From NCBI GenBank assembly GCA_900541725.1, contig UQLB01000012.1:4234-68233 (forward strand): a DNA stretch of 64,000 nucleotides, written 5' to 3'. This DNA is from an uncultured Collinsella sp. Its GTDB lineage: Bacteria; Actinomycetota; Coriobacteriia; Coriobacteriales; Coriobacteriaceae. Positions 7,489 to 16,293 of the stretch are shown here, one piece after another (position 1 is the stretch's first letter; each line of letters starts with the position of its first letter). Made by a program: the position numbers and the translations under genes. The notes below the pieces were generated by a model. That model searched no databases and was not told the origin of the DNA. It saw only the letters and a list, made by a program, of their open reading frames with translations.

Positions 7489-8937
7489 ATGCATATGTCT
7501 TTGCTAAACCGCGTACAGCAGCTGCCGAAGGGCTTTGTTTGGGGCGCCGCAACCGCCGCGTACCAAACGGAAGGTTCCACGAAGGTGGCAGGCAAGGGTA
7601 AGACCATGTGGGACGATTACCTTGTCGCCCAGGGTCGCTTTTTGCCCGACCCGGCCAGTGATTTCTACAACCGCTACGAGGAGGATATCCGCCTTTCTGC
7701 CGAGCATGGACTCAACGCCATCCGTGTGTCCATCGCCTGGACCCGCATCTTCCCCAACGGCGACGATGCCGAGCCCCTCGCCGAGGGCGTTAAGCACTAC
7801 CACGAGCTGTTCGCCTGCTGCAAAAAGTATGGCGTCGAGCCCTATGTGTCCCTGCATCACTTTGACTCCCCCGCCGCCCTGTTCAACCAGGGCGACTGGC
7901 TCAACCGCAAGACCGTCGACGCCTATGTGCGCTATGCCGAGTTCTGCTTCCGCGAGTTCCGCGAGGTCAAGAATTGGTTCACCATCAACGAGCTCATCAG
8001 CCTCTCGCACTCCCAATACATCCAAGGCAACTTCCCGCCCAACCATCACTTTGATGTGACGAGCGGCATCCAGAGCCAGCACAACGAGCTCGTTGCCCAC
8101 GCCCGCGCCGTCAACCTGTATAAGGATCTTGACGAGACCGAGCACCTGGGCGGACGCATTGGCATGGTCAACGTCCTGACGCCGGCATATCCTGCCACAG
8201 ACTCGCCCGCCGACCAGCACGCCGCCGACCTGTACAACGCCTTCTACACCGACTTCATCATGGACGGCGCCTTCCTGGGTCACTACTCCGCGCGCACCCT
8301 CTCACTCATCAACGAGATTCTGCGTGCCAACAACGCCACGCTTACGGTTGAGGACAGCGACATGGAGGAGCTCGCCAAGGCGGCGCCCCGCAACGATATG
8401 TTCGGCCTCAACTACTATCAGTCGGCGTTTATCGCCGCCTACGATGGCGAGTCCACCAACAGCTTTAACGGCACCGGAGACAAGGGCACCTCGTGCTTTA
8501 AGTTTAAGGGCGTCGGGCAGCAGGTCGATATGCCGGGTATCCCCACCACCGACTGGGATTGGCTCATCTACCCGCAAGGCCTCTACGACACGCTCAAGCA
8601 CATCAGCGCCACCTATCCCAACCTCCCCGTCATCTATATCACCGAAAACGGCCTGGGCCACAAGGACCCCGAGCCCGACGCAAACGGCATCGTCGCCGAT
8701 CCCGAGCGCATCGACTTTGTCGACCAGCACATGGAGAAGGTGCTCCGGGCGCGCGCCGAGGGCGTCGACGTCCAGGGCTACTTTATCTGGAGCCTGCAGG
8801 ACCAGTTCTCGTGGGCCAACGGCTATAACAAGCGCTACGGCCTGTTCTACATCGACTTCGACACGCAAAAACGCTACATCAAGCAGTCGGCACTCTGGTA
8901 CAAGGAGCTCGCCGACACTATGGCGGACGCGCAGTAG
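7489..8937 (+). CDS. lacG: 6-phospho-beta-galactosidase (GH1), module 2
   Basis: A 482-residue GH1 enzyme paralogous to those at 4408 and 14268. Acid/base E168 (TINE), nucleophile E386 (ITENG), and phosphate-binding S441/K448/Y450 with W442 place it with LacG-type 6-phospho-beta-galactosidases. In this module the hydrolase comes before the permease, the reverse of modules 1 and 3. Two in-frame starts are possible (7489 and 7495) behind the same GAGAGG box. The acid/base motif reads TINE rather than TFNE and the protein is the most diverged of the three, consistent with a different aglycone or linkage preference; that is inference. Confidence 0.87.
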   Translation: MHMSLLNRVQQLPKGFVWGAATAAYQTEGSTKVAGKGKTMWDDYLVAQGRFLPDPASDFYNRYEEDIRLSAEHGLNAIRVSIAWTRIFPNGDDAEPLAEGVKHYHELFACCKKYGVEPYVSLHHFDSPAALFNQGDWLNRKTVDAYVRYAEFCFREFREVKNWFTINELISLSHSQYIQGNFPPNHHFDVTSGIQSQHNELVAHARAVNLYKDLDETEHLGGRIGMVNVLTPAYPATDSPADQHAADLYNAFYTDFIMDGAFLGHYSARTLSLINEILRANNATLTVEDSDMEELAKAAPRNDMFGLNYYQSAFIAAYDGESTNSFNGTGDKGTSCFKFKGVGQQVDMPGIPTTDWDWLIYPQGLYDTLKHISATYPNLPVIYITENGLGHKDPEPDANGIVADPERIDFVDQHMEKVLRARAEGVDVQGYFIWSLQDQFSWANGYNKRYGLFYIDFDTQKRYIKQSALWYKELADTMADAQ

Positions 8938-8958
8938 CGCATCGCCTCGCTTTCCCCC

Positions 8959-9005
8959 GAGAGGAGAGCGGCCCTATGCGATACAAACCCAGCCGCTCCC
9001 CTCTC
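8959..9005 (+). other. Intercistronic hairpin between lacG and lacE, module 2
   Basis: A 14-bp stem with one mismatch (8959-8972 with 8992-9005) and a 19-nt loop, in the 176-bp gap between the hydrolase and the permease. A second weaker GC hairpin follows. No T run. Confidence 0.65.
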
Positions 9006-9113
9006 TCCCCCTGGGACCGACCCCGCCTGCACCCGGGCTTTTAGCAAGCGGGAGACCATATAGGTTTTCAACGTCCATGCCATTAAGATTTCATGCAAAG
9101 AGGAGCGTGAACT

Positions 9114-10874
9114 ATGGAATCGATCGTTAAGTTCTTGGAGAAAGGTCAGCCGTACTTCGACAAGGTCTCTAAGAACATCTACCTTCAGGCCATTAAAGAC
9201 GGCTTTTTGGCAGCAATGCCCATCATCCTGTCTTCTTCTGTCTTCCTGCTTATTTCGACCCTGCCGGGCGTTGTCGCCACGGTCGGCGGCTTTACGCTGC
9301 CCGACTGGTGGAACGTCGACGTCGTGAACTTCTGCAACAAGGTTTACAACTTCACGATGGGCGTCGTGGGCATCATGGTCGCCGGCACCACCGCAAGCGC
9401 GCTGACCGGCTCCAAGAACCGCCGCATGCCTGCCGGCAAGGCCATCAACGCCACGAGCACCATGGTCGCCGCCATGTGCGCTATGCTCATCTTGGCCGTT
9501 ACCCAGACGAGTGCCAAGATCGACGGCGCCGATGTCTCGGTGTTCTTTACCGACAACATGGGCACCAAGGGCCTACTGAGCTCCTTTGTCGCCGCATTTG
9601 CCACGGTCAACATCTATGCCTTCTGCATTAAGCGAGACATCACCATCAAGCTGCCCAAAGAAGTCCCCGGCGCCATCGCCCAGAACTTCCGCGACATCTT
9701 CGCCTTCAGCTTCTCCATCCTGTTTGTCGCCGTCATCGACGTTATCTGCCGCACCTGCTTGGCCGTCCCGTTTGCCAACGTCATCTCCACGCTGGTGAGC
9801 CCGCTGTTCGCCGCTGCCGATTCCTACGCCGGCCTCGCCCTCATCTGGTTCATGATCCCGCTGTTCTGGTTCATGGGCATCCACGGCCCCTCGGTCGTTA
9901 AGCCTGCCCTCAACGCCGCGCTGTTTGGCAACATCACCACCAACCTCGCCACGCTGCAGGCCGGCGGTCACCCCGCCCTCGCCCTGACCGAGAACTTCGG
10001 TAACTACATCGGCGAACTCGGCGGCACCGGCGCCACGTTCATTGTCCCGATCATCTTCCTGCTCTTTATGCGCTCCAAGCAGCTCAAGGCCGTCGGCAAA
10101 GCCTCTGTCGTACCCGTGATGTTCGCCGTCAACGAGCCGCTGCTGTTCGCCGCGCCCATCATCCTCAACCCGTACTTCCTGATCCCGTTCCTGTTTGCCC
10201 CCGTGGCCAACGTCCTCATTGGTAAGTTCTTCATCGACTTTTTGGGCATGAACGGCTTTATCTATGCCATGCCGTGGGCACTCCCCGGACCGATCGGCAC
10301 CTTCATCGACACCAACTTCCAGCCGATCTCTCTGGTCCTGGTTGTCGTCCTGCTGGTCGTTGACTTCTTGATCTACTACCCGTTCTGCAAGGCCTACGAC
10401 AACGTCCTGTGCAAGCAGGAGGCCGAGACCCTGGCCGAAGAAGAGGCCGAGGAGACCAAGGCCGTCAAGACCGCTGCCGCCCCCGCCGTTGAGGCTCCTG
10501 TTGTCGAGACCGCTTCTGCCACCGAGGCCTCCGCAGCTCCGTCCGCCCTTAAGGGCAAGGATCTGAGGGTTCTGGTTCTGTGCGCTGGCGCCGGCACCTC
10601 TGCACTGCTCGCCAACGCGCTTAAGGAAGGCGCCGACGAGCTGGGCATCGACATTACCGCCAACGCCGGTGCCTACGGCAGCCACTACGCCATCATGGAC
10701 CAGTACAACGTCATCGTCCTGGCTCCGCAGGTTCGCACCTATTACAACGAGATGAAGGCCGACACCGACCGCCTGGGCATCACGCTGCTGTCGCCCAAGG
10801 GCAAACAGTACATCGACCTCACTAAGGATCCCAAGGGTGCCGTCGCCTGGATCGAGGAAAACCTCAAGGCATAA
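9114..10874 (+). CDS. lacE: PTS lactose-type EIICB permease, module 2
   Basis: A 586-residue LacE-family EIIC-EIIB fusion. The EIIC part (about 1-430) has the motifs GIHGPSVVKP and NEPLLF; an acidic/Ala-rich linker leads to the EIIB part, with the phospho-cysteine at C490 in VLVLCAGAGTSA. AGGAG lies eight bases before the ATG. It is closer to the module 3 permease than to module 1. It transports and phosphorylates a beta-galactoside-like sugar at the membrane and, as there is no EIIA domain, depends on a separate EIIA. It is the last gene of module 2, closed by a bidirectional terminator. Confidence 0.9.
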   Translation: MESIVKFLEKGQPYFDKVSKNIYLQAIKDGFLAAMPIILSSSVFLLISTLPGVVATVGGFTLPDWWNVDVVNFCNKVYNFTMGVVGIMVAGTTASALTGSKNRRMPAGKAINATSTMVAAMCAMLILAVTQTSAKIDGADVSVFFTDNMGTKGLLSSFVAAFATVNIYAFCIKRDITIKLPKEVPGAIAQNFRDIFAFSFSILFVAVIDVICRTCLAVPFANVISTLVSPLFAAADSYAGLALIWFMIPLFWFMGIHGPSVVKPALNAALFGNITTNLATLQAGGHPALALTENFGNYIGELGGTGATFIVPIIFLLFMRSKQLKAVGKASVVPVMFAVNEPLLFAAPIILNPYFLIPFLFAPVANVLIGKFFIDFLGMNGFIYAMPWALPGPIGTFIDTNFQPISLVLVVVLLVVDFLIYYPFCKAYDNVLCKQEAETLAEEEAEETKAVKTAAAPAVEAPVVETASATEASAAPSALKGKDLRVLVLCAGAGTSALLANALKEGADELGIDITANAGAYGSHYAIMDQYNVIVLAPQVRTYYNEMKADTDRLGITLLSPKGKQYIDLTKDPKGAVAWIEENLKA

Positions 10875-10907
10875 GACGCTGACGCCACCTGCCGCTCGCA
10901 GACAAAA

Positions 10908-10950
10908 AATGGCCCGTGCATCGATGCGTGATGCGCGGGCCATTTTGTTT
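10908..10950 (+). terminator. Terminator after lac module 2
   Basis: A 15-bp stem with one G-T pair (10908-10922 with 10930-10944) ends in TTTTG. The left flank is AAAAAA, so it could also act on the minus strand. Confidence 0.85.
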
Positions 10951-10970
10951 AGACCGCACCCGCCCTCCTG

Positions 10971-11114
10971 TTCATCTCAATCTGTAACATCTAGCCGAGT
11001 TTTTGGATCCTAGCTGTTACAGATCGAGACAAACAGAACGCCCGAGCAGAAATATCTCAATCTGTAATATTTAGCTGAGTTTTTCGGTCCTAACTGTTAC
11101 AGATTGAGACGAAC
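10971..11114. repeat. 80-bp-period palindromic repeat, two units
   Basis: Units at 10971-11034 and 11053-11114, both type A (TCTCAATCTGTAA). The CTGTAA boxes are 80 bp apart. It again lies between the end of a lac module and a convergent LacI gene. Confidence 0.85.
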
Positions 11115-11127
11115 GGGCCGAAAAACC

Positions 11128-12189
11128 CTACGCCCGCAGGTCCTTTACGCTGGAACGTTCGACCAACACGCCCGAGACGAGCGTACGGCTTCTGGAGCTC
11201 GGGGCTTCCAGACCTGCGACGACCTCGTTAAGCGCACGGACGCCCAGCTCGCGGTGACGGAACTTCACCGACGTCAGAATCGAGTTGGGAATCGTCTTGT
11301 AGAGCTCATCGTCGAAGCCGATCACGGACACGTCGTCGGGCACGTTGAGCCCTTTGTCACGTAGAGCCATCATCACGCCGTTTGCCATGCAGTCGTTAGC
11401 AGCGAGGACCGCCGTGCAATCGGGTTTATCGGCAAGCACAAGGCCCGCGGCATAGCCACTATCCGCATTCCAATCGCCTTGCAGAGGCTCGGGCGGCTCA
11501 ATACCACGTGCCTCGAGTGCCGCACGCCAACCTTTCATACGGCACTGGCTCGACAGCGACTCTTTCTTACCCGAAACGAAATACACGTTCTTGTGACCAT
11601 GATCCAAGAAGTACTCGCACGCCATGCGCGCACCACCCTCTTGATCGTCACTGACGGTAGAGCAGGTAGGATGCTCCATCGGTGTGATAATCACCGTCTT
11701 GAGGTCTTTCGGCGCCTCAAAGGTATCAAAGTCATCGACCATCTGACGCAGGTTGAAGATCATGCCATCAACAGGCAGCTGCGACATCCTGCGCGCCGCA
11801 TCGGCAAGGGTCATCTTCTCCCCTGCGCGCTTCTTAATCATCGTGAGCGCAAAGCCGCGTTCCTCGGCGGCATCGGCGATACCGTCAATCATGTCCACGG
11901 CGCCGCCCGACAAGTGGAACATCACCACGCCGATGCACCCGTAACGGCCCAACTTGAGTGAACGCGCGGCAAAGTTCGCCCGGAACCCGAGCGCCTCCAT
12001 GGCCGCATGGACCTTATCGCGTGTCGACTCTCGCACGCTATCGGGCTCGTTGATCACACGCGAAACCGTCTTGAGAGAAACACCCGCGGCAATCGCCACA
12101 TCGTTCATCGAGACGTTTTTCTTGTCCATCGTTGCCACTGCTTCTCCAGTCGGTTTTGCATCGCTTGCTTTTTGCGTTCTAGCATACAC
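11128..12189 (-). CDS. LacI-family repressor of lac module 3
   Basis: A 353-residue LacI/GalR regulator with the helix-turn-helix near residues 27-48 (VSMNDVAIAAGVSLKTVSRV) and a periplasmic-binding-like sensor domain. The start at 12189 has AGG six bases upstream; an alternative ATG 20 codons inside has a weaker site. It diverges from the lacE-lacG pair of module 3. The most symmetric operator in the window, a 24-bp perfect palindrome centred on ACGT, lies in the shared promoter region. Paralogous to the regulators at 1204 and 6116. Effector not deducible. Confidence 0.9.
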   Translation of the reverse strand: MYARTQKASDAKPTGEAVATMDKKNVSMNDVAIAAGVSLKTVSRVINEPDSVRESTRDKVHAAMEALGFRANFAARSLKLGRYGCIGVVMFHLSGGAVDMIDGIADAAEERGFALTMIKKRAGEKMTLADAARRMSQLPVDGMIFNLRQMVDDFDTFEAPKDLKTVIITPMEHPTCSTVSDDQEGGARMACEYFLDHGHKNVYFVSGKKESLSSQCRMKGWRAALEARGIEPPEPLQGDWNADSGYAAGLVLADKPDCTAVLAANDCMANGVMMALRDKGLNVPDDVSVIGFDDELYKTIPNSILTSVKFRHRELGVRALNEVVAGLEAPSSRSRTLVSGVLVERSSVKDLRA

Positions 12190-12211
12190 TACCTGCCTGA
12201 CTGATAAATCA

Positions 12212-12243
12212 ACCGTTTACCGGACAATATCGACCACTCACCC
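12212..12243 (+). promoter_or_regulatory. Tandem 11-bp motif, lac module 3
   Basis: ACCGTTTACCG at 12212-12222 and the weaker ACCACTCACCC at 12233-12243, 21 bp apart, 26 bp before the first operator. Confidence 0.55.
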
Positions 12244-12268
12244 GTATATCCTTGTTGCTCTTCCAAAA

Positions 12269-12286
12269 ATGTCTTACGTTGTCATT
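12269..12286 (+). promoter_or_regulatory. LacI-type operator 1, module 3
   Basis: ATGTCTTACGTTGTCATT shares the half ACGTTGTCATT with the strong site centred 23 bp downstream. Its left half is degenerate. Confidence 0.55.
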
Positions 12287-12288
12287 AA

Positions 12289-12312
12289 CGAAATGACAAC
12301 GTTGTCATTTCG
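12289..12312 (+). promoter_or_regulatory. LacI-type operator 2, module 3: 24-bp perfect palindrome
   Basis: The core AATGACAACGTTGTCATT is perfectly symmetric and the symmetry extends three more bases each side (CGA/TCG). This site fixes the operator consensus AATGnnnACGTnnnCATT used to read the other modules. Confidence 0.8.
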
Positions 12313-12413
12313 CAATGCCTTCCTTAAACAGGAAGGTTTCCGGGCAGTCCTGACCATCCATCGACGACCAGTTCCATCCACATGCATCGCGCATCAAGCA
12401 GCAAAGGAGCTCT

Positions 12414-14192
12414 ATGGACGCCATCGTAAAGATGCTCGAAAAGCATCAACCGTTCTTTGAGAAGATCTCGAGGAATATCTACCTCCAGGCCATCAAGGAC
12501 GGATTCCTTGGGTGCATGCCCATTGTCCTCACCTCTTCGATCTTTCTGCTCATTGCCACCCTTCCCGGCGTAGTCGGCATCACGCTGCCCCAGCCGCTCA
12601 TCGACTGGTGCAACAAGCTCTACAACTTCACCATGGGCGTCATGGGCATCATGGTTGCCGGCACCACCGCCAAGAACTTCACGGCATCCATGAACCGTCG
12701 CATGCCCGCCGGCAAAGTGCTCAACGACGGTTCCACCATGGTGGCCGCCCAGTGCAGCATGCTGCTGCTCGCAGTCACGCAGTTCACCACCAAGTTCAAC
12801 GGCTCCGAGCTTTCGGTCTTCGATTGCACCAGCATGGGCACGCGCGGTCTGTTCTCGGCCTATATCGCCGCGTTCATTACCGTGTGGGTCTACAAATTCT
12901 GCGTCTCGCGCGATCTGACCATTAAGCTGCCCAAGGAGGTCCCGGGCGCCATCGCTCAGAACTTCCGCGACATCATCCCCTTTGGCGGCGCCGTCATTAT
13001 CTGCGGCATCATCGATGTCGTCGTGCGCAACCTCATGGGCGTTCCGTTCTCCGAGCTGCTTATCAAACTGCTCTCCCCGCTCTTTACCGCTGCAGAAACC
13101 TATCCTGGCCTTATCCTTATCCAGGCAGCCACCGCGTTCTTCTGGTTCATCGGCGTCCACGGCCCCTCGATCGTCCAGCCGGGCATCGACCCCATCCGTC
13201 TTGCCAACCAGGCCGAGAACCTGCAGGTTCTGCTGGCCGGTGGCCACCCCGCCCACTCCCTCACCTTTAACATGTCGCTCGTGGGTGAGTTCGGCGGCAC
13301 CGGCGCCACGTTCATCGTGCCGCTTCTGCTGATTCTCTTTATGAAGTCCAAGCAGCTCAAAGCCGTCGGTAAGGCCTCGATTGTTCCTGTTGCCTTTGCT
13401 GTCAACGAGCCGCTGCTCTTTGGCGCGCCGATGATTCTTAACCCCTATATGCTCATCCCCTTTGTTGCCGCCGGCTGCGTCAATGTGAGTGTTGCCAAGT
13501 TCTTTATCGATAACGTGGGCATGAACGGCTTCTCCTTCGTGGTGCCTTGGGCCACCCCTGCTCCCATCGGCATCTTCATCACCACGAACTTCCAGCTTAT
13601 CGCCCTGGTGTTTGTCGCGATCATCATCTTGCTGGACGCAATCATCTACCTGCCGTTCTTGAAGGCATACGATAAGCTGCTCTGCGACCAGGAGGCCGAG
13701 CGCGCCGCCGAGCTGGGTCTTGAGTCCGATGGTGCCGCTTCCATCGCCGCCAACGCCCCTGCGCCCGCTGTCGAGCAGGCTACCGCTTCCGTCGAGCCGA
13801 CCGCCGCTGCCGCCGACAGCAAGCCTGTCGCCGATCAGCCCGAGCCCGCCGCCGACGTATCCGCTAAGAAGGACGTCGATGGCCTGAAGGTCCTCGTCCT
13901 GTGCGCCGGCGCCGGCACCTCTGCCATGCTCGCCAACGCCATCAAGGAAGGTGCCGCGCAGACCGGAGAGAACATCGCTTCCTCCGCAGGCGCCTATGGC
14001 CAGCACACTGCCATCATGGATCAGTACGACGTTATCGTGCTTGCCCCGCAGGTCCGTAGCTACTACAACGACATGAAGGCCGACACCGATCGCCTGGGCA
14101 TTAAGCTGCTCGCTCCGCGCGGTAAGGAATATATCGACCTTACTCGCGACCCCGCCGGCGCCATCAAGTGGCTCCGCGAGAACCTCGACTAG
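12414..14192 (+). CDS. lacE: PTS lactose-type EIICB permease, module 3
   Basis: A 592-residue LacE-family permease. The EIIC domain (about 1-430) has the motifs GVHGPSIVQP and NEPLLF, followed by a long Ala/Pro/Glu linker and an EIIB domain with phospho-cysteine C497 in VLVLCAGAGTSA. The start is preceded by AAAGGAG. It is nearly colinear with the module 2 permease. Followed after a hairpin by lacG. Function: PTS import and phosphorylation of a beta-galactoside, using phosphate from a separate EIIA. Confidence 0.9.
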   Translation: MDAIVKMLEKHQPFFEKISRNIYLQAIKDGFLGCMPIVLTSSIFLLIATLPGVVGITLPQPLIDWCNKLYNFTMGVMGIMVAGTTAKNFTASMNRRMPAGKVLNDGSTMVAAQCSMLLLAVTQFTTKFNGSELSVFDCTSMGTRGLFSAYIAAFITVWVYKFCVSRDLTIKLPKEVPGAIAQNFRDIIPFGGAVIICGIIDVVVRNLMGVPFSELLIKLLSPLFTAAETYPGLILIQAATAFFWFIGVHGPSIVQPGIDPIRLANQAENLQVLLAGGHPAHSLTFNMSLVGEFGGTGATFIVPLLLILFMKSKQLKAVGKASIVPVAFAVNEPLLFGAPMILNPYMLIPFVAAGCVNVSVAKFFIDNVGMNGFSFVVPWATPAPIGIFITTNFQLIALVFVAIIILLDAIIYLPFLKAYDKLLCDQEAERAAELGLESDGAASIAANAPAPAVEQATASVEPTAAAADSKPVADQPEPAADVSAKKDVDGLKVLVLCAGAGTSAMLANAIKEGAAQTGENIASSAGAYGQHTAIMDQYDVIVLAPQVRSYYNDMKADTDRLGIKLLAPRGKEYIDLTRDPAGAIKWLRENLD

Positions 14193-14206
14193 TTCCCCCC
14201 TCTGTT

Positions 14207-14233
14207 GGTGCCCGGATCCCCAGTTCGGGCACC
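14207..14233 (+). other. Intercistronic hairpin between lacE and lacG, module 3
   Basis: GGTGCCCG pairs with CGGGCACC across an 11-nt loop. No T run follows, as at the equivalent places in modules 1 and 2. Confidence 0.65.
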
Positions 14234-14267
14234 TCTCCCTATTCGTATCCCACAGAAAGGATGACTC

Positions 14268-15689
14268 ATGACCAACCCCATGCAGTTCCCCGACGGCTTT
14301 GTGTTTGGCGGCGCCACCGCCGCTTACCAGGTTGAGGGCGAGACCCGCACGCACGGCAAGGGCAAAGTGCCCTGGGACGATTTCCTGGCTGCTCAGGGTC
14401 GCTTCTCCCCCGATCCCGCAAGCGATTTCTACAACAAGTACCCGGTCGATATCGACCTGTGCCAGCGCTTCGGCATCAACGGTATCCGTGTCTCCATCGC
14501 TTGGAGCCGTATCTTCCCCAACGGCACCGGCGAGATTAACCCCGAGGGCGTCGCTTTCTATCACGAGCTCTTTGCCACCTGCAACAAAGCCGGCGTTATC
14601 CCCTATGTCACGCTCGATCACTTCGATACGCCCGAGGCCTTTTACCAGAACGGTGGCGAGGGCTTCCTGACGCGCACGACGATCGACGCCTTTGTCGAGT
14701 ACGCCAAGTTCTGCTTTGCCGAGTTCACCGAGGTCAAACACTGGTTTACCTTTAACGAGATTCCCGCGACCGCCGAGGGCAGCTTTATCGTCGGCAACTG
14801 GCCGCACGGCGAGAAGTACCGCCTGGACAAGGCCTTCCAGCTCATGCACAACATGATGGTGGCCCACGCCAAGGCCGTCGTCGCCTTCCATGAGGGCAGC
14901 TTTGAGGGCGAGATCGGCATCGTCCAGAACCTGGAGCCCAAGTATCCCCTCGACCCCAACAGCGTTGCCGACTGCGAGGCCGCCCGCATGGCCGACGTCA
15001 TCAACAACCGCTGGGTGCTCGACGCCACTTTCCGCGGCCACTATGCAGCCGACACCATGGAGGCTGCGACCAAGCTGGCCCATATCGCCGGCGGCGAGCT
15101 CGACGTCCGCGACGAGGACATCGCCGCGCTGACCGCCGCGCTCCCCTACAACGATTGCCTGGGCGTCAACACCTACAAGTGCCAGTTCCTGCGTGCCGCC
15201 GAGGGCGAAAACGACATCAACCACAATGGCACCGGCGACAAGGGCTCCTCGCGCTGGTTCCTCAAGGGCGTGGGCGAATCATGCGTGCGCGAAGGCGTAC
15301 CCACCACCGATTGGGACTGGATCATCTATCCCGAGGGCCTCTACGACCTGCTGCTCCGCATTAAAAACGATTACCCCAACTACAAGAAGATCTACATCAC
15401 CGAGAACGGCATGGGCTATAAGGACGACTTCGAGGACGGCTTTATCGACGACGCCCCTCGCATCGACTATATGCGTCAGCATCTCGCGTGGATCCTCAAG
15501 GCAATCGACGGCGGCGTGAACGTCGACGGTTACTTTGTGTGGTCGCTGCAGGACCAGTTCTCCTGGACCAACGGCTATAACAAACGTTACGGCCTGTTCT
15601 ACATCGACTTTGAGACCCAGAAGCGCTATCCCAAGGCGAGCGCGTACTGGTACAAGAACGTCGCAGAGACCGGCCTGCTCATGGCCTAG
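14268..15689 (+). CDS. lacG: 6-phospho-beta-galactosidase (GH1), module 3
   Basis: A 473-residue GH1 enzyme, the one closest in sequence to lactococcal-type LacG as I know it (for example the segments TDWDWIIYPEGLYD and ITENGMGYKD). Acid/base E164, nucleophile E379, phosphate pocket S432/K439/Y441 with W433. It hydrolyses lactose-6-phosphate-type substrates to galactose-6-phosphate. Start at ATG 14268 behind AAAGGA. Last gene of module 3, with a strong terminator and then a four-unit repeat array. Confidence 0.9.
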   Translation: MTNPMQFPDGFVFGGATAAYQVEGETRTHGKGKVPWDDFLAAQGRFSPDPASDFYNKYPVDIDLCQRFGINGIRVSIAWSRIFPNGTGEINPEGVAFYHELFATCNKAGVIPYVTLDHFDTPEAFYQNGGEGFLTRTTIDAFVEYAKFCFAEFTEVKHWFTFNEIPATAEGSFIVGNWPHGEKYRLDKAFQLMHNMMVAHAKAVVAFHEGSFEGEIGIVQNLEPKYPLDPNSVADCEAARMADVINNRWVLDATFRGHYAADTMEAATKLAHIAGGELDVRDEDIAALTAALPYNDCLGVNTYKCQFLRAAEGENDINHNGTGDKGSSRWFLKGVGESCVREGVPTTDWDWIIYPEGLYDLLLRIKNDYPNYKKIYITENGMGYKDDFEDGFIDDAPRIDYMRQHLAWILKAIDGGVNVDGYFVWSLQDQFSWTNGYNKRYGLFYIDFETQKRYPKASAYWYKNVAETGLLMA

Positions 15690-15712
15690 TTTCCGCCGCA
15701 TACCCCCCTGTC

Positions 15713-15757
15713 GGCCGCATGTGAGTCCCTCCACGGGATCGCATGCGGCCTTTTTTG
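15713..15757 (+). terminator. Terminator after lac module 3
   Basis: GGCCGCATG at 15713 pairs with CATGCGGCC at 15742, followed by TTTTTTG. Confidence 0.88.
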
Positions 15758-15782
15758 TTTTTGGTGGGCCCGAGCGGATCAT

Positions 15783-16084
15783 TCGTCTCGATCTGTAACA
15801 TCTAGCAGGGATTTTCGGTCTTAATTGTTACAGATTGAGACGAACGCGCAGGCCGGTCCGAATAATCTAAATCTGTAACACCTAGCCCACTTTTGACCAT
15901 CTACCTGTTACAGATCGAGACAAACGCACAGGTCAATCCGCTCAATCTCGATCTGTAACATCTAGCCGAGCTTTTCGGTCCCAGTTGTTACAGATTGAGA
16001 CAAACGGAATCGGCCAGGCAGAAAATCTAAATCTGTAACATCTAACGAGCATTTGATCGCCTAGTTGTTACAGATCGAGACAAT
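15783..16084. repeat. 80-bp-period palindromic repeat, four units alternating A-B-A-B
   Basis: Units at 15783, 15863, 15943 and 16023, each about 62 bp with a 17-18 bp spacer. The ATCTGTAACA boxes are exactly 80 bp apart. Units 1 and 3 are type A (TCTCGATCTGTAAC), 2 and 4 type B (TCTAAATCTGTAAC). Each unit is an inverted repeat, unlike a CRISPR repeat of this length, and there are no cas genes. Confidence 0.88.
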
Positions 16085-16153
16085 CAGATGGTCAAATCCT
16101 CACTTTCCAGGCAGCTACGAAGCGCTCCTCTTTCTTAATTATTATCGGCATCA

Positions 16154-16205
16154 CGAACACACTTCGGTATCTTTTAATGCCAAAATGATACCGAAAGCGT
16201 GTTCG
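16154..16205. repeat. Inverted repeat with arms of about 18 bp
   Basis: 16154-16171 (CGAACACACTTCGGTATC) pairs with 16187-16205 apart from one mismatch and one bulged base. It lies between the repeat array and the TGACRCG array. Confidence 0.65.
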
Positions 16206-16293
16206 AGAATACGGATAATTCCATGCGTTAGCCCAATCAAGCCCCAGGCTTACAAACTCCGTTATTGTTCAGAATGCCAATGCATTCGCGTTT

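Noticed and set aside
12324..15224. A 966-codon open frame on the minus strand opposite lacE and lacG of module 3
   Set aside because: Shadow of the GC-rich coding strand. It is rich in Gly/Val/Asp/His without any recognisable domain, has no ribosome-binding site, and lies exactly under two well-supported genes.
15783..16084. Possible CRISPR array (regular repeats and spacers)
   Set aside because: Repeats are about 62 bp and themselves palindromic, spacers are only 17-18 bp and partly alike (GGTCCG, GGTCAATCCG), two repeat types alternate, and there are no cas genes.
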